In this document: piece by piece, positions 20,815 through 31,194 of the stretch
Layout of the letters: every line of letters begins with the position of its first letter
How positions within the stretch are numbered: the first letter of the stretch is position 1
Origin: Rhynchopus euleeides
Lineage: Eukaryota; Euglenozoa; Diplonemea; Diplonemida; Diplonemidae
Length of the DNA: 64,000 nt
Direction: 5' to 3'
Assembly: GCA_963210315.1 (NCBI GenBank)
Contig: OY723254.1
Span: 774,379-838,378 of the forward strand
Made by a program: the position numbers and the translations under genes
The notes under the pieces: generated by a model
Seen by the model: only the letters and a program-made list of their open reading frames with translations
The model's database searches: none
What the model was told of the DNA's origin: nothing

Positions 20815-22224
20815 GTGGTTCACGTTCAACTTCCTGAAGCAAATCGCAAGAGTGCAGAGAGGGGTTTTCGAAAAGGCGAACGTGATGTTTCGGCTCGCCT
20901 GCTTAGGGTAGCAGGGGACCATCTTGAGCTGTGGTCGGCATTTAGTAAGATGGGGTCATCTTCGCACAGGAGCGCGTTTTGTACCACACCACGAAATGAC
21001 TGGTTGAAACAGCTCCACGCCTGCCACAGGGCTAGCATCCAGGAACTTCATGAAGCTGGGTTTGAGAGCCTGTACGCAGGGGTGTTCACCTCCACAGCGT
21101 ACACGATCACACCCCCTGCACGACATAAACGGGTTCATCGCAATACTCGCAGAGATCTTGCCTGATGGACCTGCCGTGCAGAAGGCTGTCCTTGGCAGCT
21201 CAACGTGTTCCAACATGACGGGAAACCAGGTCAGAGATGTTCTGAGTCGCTTACTCACCATTGCCAAGACGAAGGGGTGCAGCATCTACTCTGTATTGTA
21301 ATGGAAATGCTTGTGCATTTCCGCTACAACGACATCCCCATCAAGTACCACCAGGAGGGAAAGTGCGCGAAAGAGTTCATCTTCTCGCTCATCGCAATGC
21401 ACATCCTTGTGTTTGTCCTGGAGTGGGTGTCACCTGGGAGAACATCCGAGGGGCGTGGTGTTACATATATCCATATTCGATGAGCCACTGGTTTGATCCA
21501 GAAGATGCACACCCCCTCGCCCTGAGTGACGAGGAACTGGAGAGGGGGAATGGCGTCTCCAAACGCCATGCCCTGAGGGTGACATCGCAGCAGACCGCCG
21601 AACGGGACCTGCTGCTCTTCGAAATGCAGAGGACCAAAGGCAAGGGGTGCGGCCTGCTGGACCAACCGACCCTCCTGAAGTTCGGCGCGATAAAGCTTTG
21701 CCGCCGTGTCACTGCGAGGAACGCTTGTTGGAAGGGAGCAACGGCAGCACTGCAGCGGAGACTCGAGTCCCTCGGCCTTGGATCTCACGTCACAAAAAGG
21801 GGGCGATGGGGCCAACAATTTCTGGGCGACCCGGAAAACACCACTCCAAAGGCAACGCTGCTCGCATGCATCTGCAAGTCCAAATCCTGGGGCAACAGCG
21901 AGGATGTGCCAGAAGTGCCAGAACCAACGCCATCCGGTACAGTGCCTGTGCAGCAGCATATCTGCATTGTGTGCTCCAAAGTTGCCCACACGAGAGAAGC
22001 ACTGTTTGCGCATTATGATGCTGCACATCGGCCACAAAACAACGCGCCGTGTCAGACCTGCACTGTCACATGCCAGGAGTGCGGCAAACGGACAACCGAA
22101 GGGACTGAGCCAGCACTACCTCAGTCACCATTCGCGCGTGCTGAAAAAGCGTTGCTGTGTTTGTTTCGAGCTCTTTAAAACCACTGTAAAGCGCGACGAG
22201 CACATGAGATCCGCGCACCCGTAA
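20815..22224 (+). pseudogene. Family B ORF2, broken; zinc-finger transposon protein
   Basis: Homologue of family A ORF2 spread over several frames. Shared landmarks in order: HEAGFESLYAGVF, LHDINGF, LVHFRYNDIP, MSHWFDPEDAHPL, TAERDL, LLACICKSK. Beyond the family A C-terminus it has C2H2 fingers: CIVC followed by H-x4-H (about 21962-22030), and near the end CCVC with H-x4-H. The frame changes, including one at a short C run near 21110 and a 2-base difference near 21475 from the right-arm copy, make it non-functional here. No catalytic motif recognised. Confidence 0.6.
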
Positions 22225-22991
22225 GTGAGGGGGGGGGGGTGTTTGGCAGTTCAGGTACGTAGGTGATTTTGTTTGTCCTCGAGAGCGGAGTGACGTCGTG
22301 GGAGGGAGTTGTTTTGAGGCCCCACCCCCAGGCCCCCTGCCCACCTGGATGGCTCACCCCCCTCCTGGTGGTCCACCGGTGGGCAGCCCCTTCACCAACT
22401 AGGAATTGTAAATGGAAAGTAATGGGGGGGTGGGTCTGTGCAGGGAAGATAGTTCGGCGTGAAAAATAACCTGATGCCATGCAAGGTACTCCCCTAGTTT
22501 TCAATGGAAATTGGCCCATATCAACAGGAAATGGCTGGAACACCCGTCGTTTCAGCAGGTTCACCCGTCGTGCCGACGGGTGCCACCCGTCGACTCGACG
22601 GGTCCACCCGTCGAGTCGACGGGTGCCACCCGTCGTTTCACCCGTCGTCATTTCACCCGTCGTCCCGACTAGTCGTCCGGGCGACTAGTCCGTGGTGGCA
22701 TCTCGTTGAGACTCAAGGGCAGGGGGGGGGGGAAGCTGGGCTGCCAGAATGCAAAAGGGGAAATCAAATGAAAAGGGGAAAGGGAGTGTGTGTGTGTGAT
22801 CCAAAGGCGTCAGCACGCAGAATCCAGCGTTGCAGGTCGCGGAAATGGAGGGGTTTTTTGGGATGGAGGGGGGGGGGGGGGGAGGAATAGGGGTGTGTGT
22901 GGCTGCACTCTGTGTCATTGATCTCTGTGCCAAGTGTGGTGGCAATAAGATGTTGCCATTGTTTTTTTTTGCAGGGTTTCTGCTACAGTAT

Positions 22992-23552
22992 TGACCTAAT
23001 CCGCCTCGCCTCCACTAATTCGCCCAGGGTCGCCCACCACTCGGCCACACTCGGCCACACTCGCCCACAACTCGCCCACACTCGCCCACGTTCGCCCACA
23101 TTCGCCCACACTCGCCCACACTCGGCCACACTCGCCCACAACTCGCCCACACTCGCCCACACTCGCCCACATGCATTCGCCCACATTCGCCCACACTCGC
23201 CCACATTCGCCCACATTCGCCCACACTCGACCACCACTCGCCCACATTCGCCCACACTCGCCCACACTCGCCCACACTCGCCCACACTCGCCCACACTCG
23301 CCCACATTCGCCCACACTCGCCCACACATGCATTCGCCCACACTCGCCCACATTCGCCCACACTCGCCCACATTCGCCCACATTCGCCCACACTCGACCA
23401 CCACTCGCCCACATTCGCCCACACTCGCCCACACTCGACCACCCTCGCCCACCCTCTTCCGCACTCTTGCACTTTCGCCCACGTTCGCCCACATTCGCCC
23501 ACACTCGCCCACCTTCGACCACCCTCGCCCGGAGGCGAGGTGGATTAGGTCA
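22992..23552. mobile_element. MITE containing a 10-bp minisatellite
   Basis: Ends TGACCTAATCCGCCTCGCC and the inverse (about 22 bp), with a perfect 5-bp AGTAT duplication on both sides (22987-22991 and 23553-23557). Nearly all the interior is the minisatellite. Confidence 0.75.
23034..23530. repeat. CGCCCACAYT minisatellite
   Basis: About 48 tandem copies of a 10-bp unit (CGCCCACACT or CGCCCACATT, with CGACCACC and CGGCCACACT variants). Because 10 is not a multiple of 3, all frames stay open and give false ORFs of repeating HTRPHSPTLA. Confidence 0.9.
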
Positions 23553-23576
23553 AGTATACCAATAAACACCGGTGGG

Positions 23577-23776
23577 NNNNNNNNNNNNNNNNNNNNNNNN
23601 NNNNNNNNNNNNNNNNNNNNNNNNNNNNNNNNNNNNNNNNNNNNNNNNNNNNNNNNNNNNNNNNNNNNNNNNNNNNNNNNNNNNNNNNNNNNNNNNNNNN
23701 NNNNNNNNNNNNNNNNNNNNNNNNNNNNNNNNNNNNNNNNNNNNNNNNNNNNNNNNNNNNNNNNNNNNNNNNNNNN
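23577..23776. other. Assembly gap (200 N)
   Basis: Exactly 200 Ns, probably a fixed-size scaffold gap. It removes the 5' part of the hAT element that follows. Confidence 0.95.
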
Positions 23777-25773
23777 TCACCGGCAGCAAGCACGTGGGGA
23801 AGAAATCAAGGCAGAAGAAGGGGGAAGAGGGGCAGGTCACAATTGTGACTGCATTTGAAGCGAGTGAAACCGCTCTGCATGACAAAATCGCGAAAGGGGT
23901 GCTCTACACGGGGATCACAGCGGGCGCGATGCAGGGTGTACTCTCCTGCCTCGCAGGCACACGCATCCCCAAGGACCCCCCGAAGGTTGCTCCGCTGGTG
24001 AAGAAGCTGGGCGACGAGCTGACGAAGGACAGCGAGAAGGTCATCACGGCCAAGCTGAAGGGGGGGAGGTACTGCATGTCGCATGACAACAGTGGGATTG
24101 GCGACACGAAGGCGACGGCCATCATCCTCAGCGCTGTAGGATTCGCCGCATCGCTGATCTTCATACGTCCGGAGGAGCGGAGGGGGAGCCAGACCGGGGT
24201 CGAGCTGTCGCAGGACATCAAGCGCGAGCTGACGCGCCTCAGCTTGCCCCCCCCCTTCCTCATCAGATCCGACAAGGGCGGGTCCAACGCAGCTGCAAGC
24301 CGTGAACTCGCCGAAGCATTCGGTGTCCCCTTCGTGTCGTGCGTCCCACACTTGGTGAACAACTGTGGCGACGTCTGCGAGACCTGGATGCTGGCCAACC
24401 TGGAGAAGAAGTTCCCGGGGTGTGCCGCCTTCGAGGTGTCCCGCCTACTCAACAACTTGCTGGGCGGGGATGAGAACAAGTATCGGCACAGACGGTGGGT
24501 CGAAGTGCAGATGGAGTGTCTCTCCGGAGTTGCTGTGTCATCGCTGGAGACCATCCTCGGGGAAGTCGAAGAACTCAGGGAGGACTGCACGCCGCAGGAG
24601 GAAGCCGATCTCTTCGAATCGTGCGCCGGGAAGATCCGTGCAGCCCTCCGCCAGCCGAACGAGGCAGTCTCCACCGCTACCACCCTCAAGGATATCCTTC
24701 CAGCAGCGCATGCTGTTCTCGACGCTGCAAAAAAGAACAACACAAAGGAGAAGGTGCCGGCTGTGAAGTGCCCCCTCCCAGGTGATACTCGGTACTCGTC
24801 TCGCATCGAAGTGTACACCCACGTGCGCCAGCGCATGAAGGCGCTGTTCGTGTTCGTGAGCACCGAGCTCCAACAGGGCAGTACGACACCCAGCATGGGG
24901 AAGCTGGGCCAGCTGCTCAAGGATCTGGGGGTCACACGGCTGGAGAAGGAGTTGCTGGAGATGGAGCGGGCAAATTCGCCGATCATGGAGCTGCTGGCTT
25001 CCTACACCACCCCCTCGAAGAAGTCGCACAGCCACTCTGTTTGGGGTGACATGGAGGGGAAGATTCAGGACCTTGACAACATCGCGTACGCCAAGACGGA
25101 AAAAGAGAAAGAATTTCTCGAGCGGGAAAAGAAGTCCCTGGAAGACCTGCTGGATGCCAAGTCCTCAGTCGCAGCTGTCCTCTCAGAGGAGCTGAAGGTG
25201 CGGTGGTGGGGGAACAAGTCGGAGGGGTCGTACTACTACTGGAAGGCGATGAGACACGTGAACCCACGTGCTGTCAAGATCATGGGGAACACTGACAACC
25301 TGATGTCCTTCCAGGATATCACTGCCTGGATTCCGGCGTTCCGTGAAGTCGAGGAGGCGGCGTGGGTAGAGTATGTGGATCACTCCAAGAAGGAGGGCAT
25401 GAAGGGCGATGTGGACTCCTTCTGGCTGAACTACGGGGAGTGCGCGCTGCGTACTCTGTGCCTTGATCTGCTGGCGGTGACTGCATCGACTCTGGGGTGT
25501 GACAGCGTGTTTTCTATCGCGCGCCGTGTGCTCCCCCCGTCCCGCATGGCAGCGCACGCATCAACTCGGGCCCGAATCCTCTTCCATGCCTGCAACCAGG
25601 ACCTACCCAACCAGTTCGACCGGACCCTGCGGAAGGGCTATCCTGCTGCGACTGGGCCGAAAGTCGTCGAGTGGGAGGACGACATTCTCCAGCCCACCAC
25701 CATCCCGAAGAATGTGCTGGCTTCTTTCGAAGAGGCAGTCTCTGCCATCAATGCACACGCGTACACCGCGTGA
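23777..25773 (+). CDS. hAT transposase, 5' end in gap
   Basis: The 665 residues after the gap start inside the zinc finger (TGSKHVGKKSRQKK) and run to TGA at 25771. They hold the hAT hallmarks: HDNSGIGD and SDKGGSN around the first two acidic residues, the C-x2-H motif CVPH, and the C-terminal dimerisation region LDLLAVTASTLGCDSVFS. Only substitutions such as KSSVAAV against KSPVVAV separate it from the complete copy at 59554-62148. Confidence 0.8.
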
Positions 25774-26293
25774 GATGATCCGCTGAGCGGCAAAACTCCA
25801 ACCTGTATTCTGCTGCCGCTCTGTGACTCAAGCGTACTTTTGCAGTGTGGCATTTCTCTCACACTATGTTGCCACTTGCTGCCACGCAAATAAGAGTCCT
25901 CGTGGGGGATGTGCGTGTTGGAGTCAACTGAGTGTGTGGTGGGGGGGGGGGGGCACGAACGTGCGTGTGGTGGGGGCGCGGGGGGCGGGTGTGTGCAGGA
26001 ACCTGCTGGGTTCACCCGCTGTCAACGTAATATTGCTGAAGATCGAACTAAGGTCTTAACCTCTGAGTGTAAGACCTTAAAGAGGTTACACTAAGAGGTT
26101 TAAGACCTTAATTAAGGGGATTCAGATGTTGGGCTTTTTTGGGCCGTTTATGGACTAAGGTCTTAATCTAAGAGGAGGAGGAGGTAGATTTGGCGAAAAA
26201 AATTCCTCTCTTATTAAGATCTGAATACATCCATGTATAATACATGTATTATACTTGTAGTTATACATGTAAAATTTACAAGATCCCACCGTG
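23777..26293 (+). mobile_element. hAT transposon, truncated by the gap
   Basis: Inverted near-identical copy of the element at 59058-62447 (matching coordinates sum to 85327). The 3' end has subterminal CTAAGGTCTTAA / AAGAGGTTA repeats and the terminal AAGATCTGAATACATCCATG. A 24-bp insertion of TACATGTA-type sequence lies inside the terminus here and not in the other copy. Confidence 0.8.
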
Positions 26294-28698
26294 TATCCAA
26301 ACCAAGGGGGGGGGGGGCCACTTGATATTGCCCTCCCCCCTCGAACAAGAGAGAAAGAAGGGGAGGGGGATCATCAATCATGACTGCCGTGTTGCTGCCA
26401 CAATCGACCCACCTGCCCTCGTTTCCGGGGGGAGGGGGGGTCTCAATCTTCTCAACCATCTAAACTCCTCCTCCCCAATGCAGGGTGCAACAACAAGACC
26501 TGGGTGAACCCTTCTCTGAAGAAGGAGACCCCGTCGACACCAGCCTCCGTGCAATAGGAGTGCCGCCTTCAGTGTGCTGCCCGCTGCTGCAGATCGCCGC
26601 TTCGGAGACAGGAGGAATCGTGCCTGTAGGGGCTGTGCGCGCCGGTCGGAGCGGGTGAGAAGAGGGAGTGGGTGCAGTGGTGGTGGTGGTTGTGTGTGTT
26701 TTTGTAATTCTCCCCGCCAGGGGGTTTCTCCGCCCTCTTCTTGCCCACAATTCCTGCACCGCACACAGTTTACGGGCCACGCGTGGCAGGGATCGGGGAG
26801 GGAGGGTGGGGGTGTGGGGTGTGGCAGTGCTATAGAGTAGGGCTGGCGCTTTAGGGTTGACACCTTGAATGCCACGTTCACAGCGCCCTTTCAACACAGC
26901 CCTCGGGGTAAAAAAAACATAGGTGTGCGTTCACACGGGGGGGTGGGGGGGTGGAAAAAGGCAGGTTTCGGGGGACTGTATTCCTTTTTACAGTTTGCTG
27001 AACACAGGGCGATTCTGCCTTGCAGCATACTGTGCCCCCGATTGGTCTTTTTTTTTAGTGTGTTCGCACAGCGGCGCCCCCCCTCCCCCCTCCTCCTCTG
27101 TGTCCTGGTTATTGCGCCAATAGGTTGCCGATGCCAAACAGGTGTTGTGTCCTGTCTCAGTTTTCTGCCTGGCCCCACCTTGCTCTCTCCCGTAAGTGGC
27201 GTTGTTGCATGCATGCCCCGAAATACCCCGAACCAACCACCGACTATCGCGCGGTGAAGTGCGGTGGTGCGCTCATGTTGACATAGTGGTATTGTGGTGG
27301 TGGATGGAGTGTGAGACCAGTTTTACTCAAATAAAAATAGCCCCTGTCCGTAGTGAATAGGGGGGGGGGAGGGGAGGGCGGCTGCGCCCTAACCACCCCA
27401 CTAGCCATCTTCGCACTTGAAGGAGTTTCTCTCCCTACACCCCGCCTCCCCGCGTACTCACCGAGGGCATTGCAATCGGTGCGGTCTCTGCTGCCGCGTG
27501 GCTGTGTGTGCCACACCCCTCTGTTTTCTGGCCCAGCATCCCCACCTCGCACTCCCCCGCCAAAAAAAAGCGCAAAAAAATGAACACACGCCAGTTCAAT
27601 TTTTCCCTCCTCCTCGGGATGGATCTTTTGCGAGGGGGCGGCTCGCCGGCCCCCCAAACAAACAGCTCCTGTATGCAAAGGAGCCCCCAGCCTCAAATAA
27701 AAGAGCGAAGATTAAAAAAAATGAATTCACCCACAGCAACAGCGTCGCACGCCAGGCCGTCGGTCGTCTGGTGTTCGGAGCATATTAGTCATTGGGGGGG
27801 GGGGGGTGAGGTCCCCCCCGACCCTGGGGCTTCCCCCCCCACCCCCCACACACAATACAGGCTGAGAGTACCCCCACATAACTGCGGTCAAGACGGCACA
27901 TCTTGGAACCATGTTCTGCAGAAGGCGGGAGTGGGGGAGGGGGGGGGGGTGAAATGCCTCGGCATTGCCTTGAAGAACCTCCCGTAATTGTTGTATTTTT
28001 TCCGGCGGAGGGTGTGGAAACCCCCCCGATGTCCTCAGTTCGGACAGACCCCGCATTGCCAACACGCTCTCGACGTGGCAGGTGAAGGGGTTCCACGAGG
28101 GCTGTGCCGCTACACAAAGCAGAAGTATCTCGCAGTGACTTCGGCCAGCCGTTGTTTGAGATTTTTACTGTGCTTCTTTGCGCAGGTGTGTGATTCACAC
28201 AGGTGGTCTTGCCTTTGGTGCCAGGGAAAGTCACGCCAGACACTAAGGTGGCGTGTGTGGTTTGCCAGCAGTGTAGGGGGTGGGAGGGGTGTACGTGTGT
28301 GTGAGGGGGCACATCGCAGATCCCCTGTTTGTCTCTCGCCTCAGGCCTGCTCGTCCCTTTCGGCTCCCCAGATGGGCAGTGGGTCCAAAGGGGGGGCTGA
28401 AGGCAACGGAAGAGTTGATGCGGCACTTCCTGTCGGCAGCACAGTGCCGGCGAACGGCGCAAGCTGAGAGTGCTGGTTCTATTCTAAATGAAGAACGAAA
28501 GAGTCGAGCCGGCATCCCCAGACCCCCCATCCGCGCCACCGCCATCTTGCTGAATAAATAGAGCCGCATCATGCCCGTGTCAGGAGGGGAGAGGGCAGCA
28601 CTTTTGGGAGCACAGACGGGTCATTGAGAGACACTGCACTGCACTGCACATGTACCCACCACCCACCACAGACACAGGCTTTACTGCATCCGTGCATC
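26294..28698. other. Intergenic, no gene seen
   Basis: Poly-G and poly-C runs (for example near 26310, 25940, 27795 and 27940) and purine/pyrimidine-biased stretches. All frames look like composition artefacts. The 3' half is the upstream region of the multicopper oxidase gene. Confidence 0.5.
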
Positions 28699-31194
28699 AT
28701 GGCGAGGTTAGCGGTGCTGGGGTGCCTGCTGGTGCAGGTGTGGGTTGCCGCCGGGCAGGGGGGATGCACCACGCAAGCGATTGCGGCTTGCACAGACCTG
28801 GCTGTGGGGGCGGTGTGTGGCTTCTCGCCTGACGGGACGAGGACCGTGTGTGGGCAGTGTGGCACTGGGCGGCAGTGCGGGCTGCACTGCCGCCGCCTGG
28901 CCGGTCACACCGACTGTGTGACGACGACACCAGCGGGAACGCCCGCACCTGCCACACCCATCCCACAGACGGCGGTGCCCACTCCAGCACCTGCGACAGG
29001 TGCTCCGGCGACACCAGTGCCTGCGACGCCCATCCCGCCGACAGCGGTGCCCACGCCGGCACCTGCGACTGGGGTGCCGGCGACGCCGTTGCCACCGACA
29101 CCCATCCCACAGACAGCAGTGCCCACACCGGCACCTGCGACGGGTGTGCCGGCTACACCGGTGCCTGCGACACCCATCCCGGCGACAGACGCACCGGCCA
29201 CGGCCGTGCCGACAGCGGTGCCCACTCCGGCACCTGCGACGGACGCGCCGCCTGCGACACCGACGCCCGGGACGCCGATTGAGGAGTCGCAGATCACGTG
29301 CACCCAGCAGGCGACGAATGGGAACGCGATTGTGCAGCCGTGCGAGGACACCCACATTGTGCCGGTGGGGTCTGCCCCTGCGTTTGCGCACCCGACGACG
29401 CTGACGTCGACAAACGGGTTGCTGGAGGCGACGCTGACTGTGGAGCAGTACCAGGTGGATGCGGGGGCGTTCCGGATGAACGTGCGTGCGTACTGCTACG
29501 AGGGGGCGTGCTCGGTGCCGGGGCCGATGTTCAAGGTGTACCCGGGAGACACGGTGCGTGTGACGCTGGTGAACAACCTGCTTGACGTGGCCCCCGAGGC
29601 GGAGACGTCGGACGGGGAGGAGCTGAACGCGTTCCGGGAGGCCAACATCACGAACATGCACACACACGGGCTGCACGTCGACCCGTCGGAGGACAACGTG
29701 GTGGTCGGGGTGCTGCCTGGAGCGTCGAAGACATACACGTACGTGATCCCGCAGAACCACCTGCCCGGGACGCACTGGTACCACTCGCACCACCACGGGT
29801 CGAGCTCGCTGCAGGTGATGGGCGGGCTTGTGGGGATGTTCGTGATCGACGTGCCCGACTTCGCGGAGTCGCCGCAGACCGACATCCAGACCTTTGCGAC
29901 GGAGTCGGCACGTGAGCAGTGGAGCCAGATGCCCGTGTCGTACATGACGCTGACGCACCTGTCGCTGTGCTCGTGCAACCCGACGACTGCGGGGTTCCGG
30001 ATCCGCAGCTACTCTGTGCTACGGGAGCTGACGGGGGACAACATCCCGCTGGGGGCTGAGCTGGTCCCGAACACGGACGGGTCGCAGACGACGGATGTGC
30101 TGCTTGTGAACGGGCAGCGGCAGCCGGTGCGGGAGATGCGGCAGAACGTGTGGAACCGGTTCGAGATGGTCAACGCGGTGGGGGACGTGTACCTGGAGAT
30201 CGAGGTGCGGACCGGTGTGGCGTTCGGCGGGGGCGGCGCCACCGCGTGCCGGATGCGGCTGATGTCGCTGGACGGGGTGTTCCTGCACAGCGGGGCGCGT
30301 GACGAGACGCACGTGCTGCTGGCGCCCGCGAGCCGTGCCGGCGTTGCGGTCATGTGCGACACCCCGGGGACGTACTACCTGCAGAGCAACCCGACGGAAC
30401 GCGCGTCGGCGTACGACGTCGGGTTCCTGCAGAACCTGATGACGCTGTCGGTCAGCGCGGCCGGGGGCGACGCCGGAACCACCGCAGAGCCTGTGCTGGC
30501 GGAGTCGGACGTGACCCGCCCGAACTACCTGCAGAACCTGCTGGAGGTGGAGTCGGTGGCAACGGAGTGGCAGGTGGCGACGGCGCAGGGGCGTGTCGTC
30601 GGCGGCGGGAACTGGCTGGGTGTCGGGACGGACTGTGCGAACACGAACGCCGACTGCCCGCAGCTCGCCTTCGGGTTCCCCGAGTCGGAGACGGCGGGGA
30701 GGAAGCTGGAGAACTTCCCGTACCGCCACGTCGGGCGTCTGTGCGACATCGAGGACGTGGTGGTCAACGGCGGGGGTGCGACACCGCACCCGATCCACTT
30801 CCACGTCAACCACTTCCAGATCGTCTCCTTCAGCGGGAACGCCGCGACGCTGGCGAACTGGGGGCAGGTAGGGGACTGGCGCGACACCATCCCTGCGCTG
30901 GGCGGGGCGCTGCGCATCAGGCACGCGCTGGACGAGCACGGGGCGAACATCATGGTGCACTGCCACTTCCTGCCGCACGAGGACCAGGGCATGATGGACA
31001 GGTACTGGGTGGTCGGGCTGGAGAGCGACGGCACCGCCCCTGTCCCCCCGTGCAGCGCCACCGGGACAGACACGTACTGCGACAGCAGCGTGCCCAGCGA
31101 AGCCTTCGACAACGCGTACCCGCAGGTGTCGGGGACGTGCACGACGTACAGGACCTCCGCCGACGACGTGATCCCTGTCCCGCCTCCGCAGTAG
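28699..31194 (+). CDS. Secreted multicopper oxidase with mucin-like linker
   Basis: 831 residues. All four copper-ligand motifs of multicopper oxidases (laccase/ferroxidase type) are present: HTH at 321-323, H362/H364 in HWYHSHHHG, HPIHFH at 697-702, and HCHFLPHEDQGM at 754-765, with Cys755 and axial Met765 for the type 1 copper. Such enzymes oxidise phenols or metal ions while reducing oxygen to water. The N-terminus (MARLAVLGCLLVQVWVAAG) is a signal peptide. It is followed by a Cys-rich module (about 23-73) and a Pro/Thr/Ala repeat linker (about 75-195, TPAPATPIP type), which suggests an extracellular glycosylated stalk. I chose the ATG at 28699 because it begins the signal peptide and follows CACAG acceptor-like sites. 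Substrate unknown. Confidence 0.9.
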   Translation: MARLAVLGCLLVQVWVAAGQGGCTTQAIAACTDLAVGAVCGFSPDGTRTVCGQCGTGRQCGLHCRRLAGHTDCVTTTPAGTPAPATPIPQTAVPTPAPATGAPATPVPATPIPPTAVPTPAPATGVPATPLPPTPIPQTAVPTPAPATGVPATPVPATPIPATDAPATAVPTAVPTPAPATDAPPATPTPGTPIEESQITCTQQATNGNAIVQPCEDTHIVPVGSAPAFAHPTTLTSTNGLLEATLTVEQYQVDAGAFRMNVRAYCYEGACSVPGPMFKVYPGDTVRVTLVNNLLDVAPEAETSDGEELNAFREANITNMHTHGLHVDPSEDNVVVGVLPGASKTYTYVIPQNHLPGTHWYHSHHHGSSSLQVMGGLVGMFVIDVPDFAESPQTDIQTFATESAREQWSQMPVSYMTLTHLSLCSCNPTTAGFRIRSYSVLRELTGDNIPLGAELVPNTDGSQTTDVLLVNGQRQPVREMRQNVWNRFEMVNAVGDVYLEIEVRTGVAFGGGGATACRMRLMSLDGVFLHSGARDETHVLLAPASRAGVAVMCDTPGTYYLQSNPTERASAYDVGFLQNLMTLSVSAAGGDAGTTAEPVLAESDVTRPNYLQNLLEVESVATEWQVATAQGRVVGGGNWLGVGTDCANTNADCPQLAFGFPESETAGRKLENFPYRHVGRLCDIEDVVVNGGGATPHPIHFHVNHFQIVSFSGNAATLANWGQVGDWRDTIPALGGALRIRHALDEHGANIMVHCHFLPHEDQGMMDRYWVVGLESDGTAPVPPCSATGTDTYCDSSVPSEAFDNAYPQVSGTCTTYRTSADDVIPVPPPQ

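Larger units (their letters stand above)
13781..22697 (+). repeat. Left arm of the 8.9-kb inverted duplication
   Basis: Every element from here to 22697 recurs in reverse order and orientation at 49405-58298. Coordinates of matching points sum to 72079 over most of the arm, and to 72081 after a 2-base difference near 21475. The arm ends on the inner side exactly at the 3' end of the family B transposon. The outer end is hidden by the gap in the right arm. Confidence 0.9.
19708..22697 (+). mobile_element. Family B two-ORF DNA transposon, left-arm copy
   Basis: About 2.99 kb, ends CACCACGGACTAGTCG and the inverse, with subterminal arrays of ACCCGTCG / CGACGGGT (including GTCGACTCGACGGGT palindromes). 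It carries a small ORF followed by a larger, broken ORF on the plus strand, the same order as family A. Part of the real terminus may extend outward: a CTAGGCATAC tag is found outside element C here and beside the B end at 49395. Confidence 0.7.

Noticed and set aside
19708-22697. LTR retroelement
   Set aside because: The ends are inverted, not direct, and no reverse transcriptase, protease or integrase motif is visible in any frame.
23034-23530. CRISPR-like array
   Set aside because: Units are adjacent 10-mers without unique spacers, inside transposon ends in a eukaryotic context.
22897-23569. Long frames on both strands with HTRPHSPT or VGECGRVWA repeats
   Set aside because: They are translations of the 10-bp minisatellite, open in all frames by construction.
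28708-29958. 416-codon minus-strand frame over the oxidase
   Set aside because: Arg/His-rich shadow of the multicopper oxidase gene.
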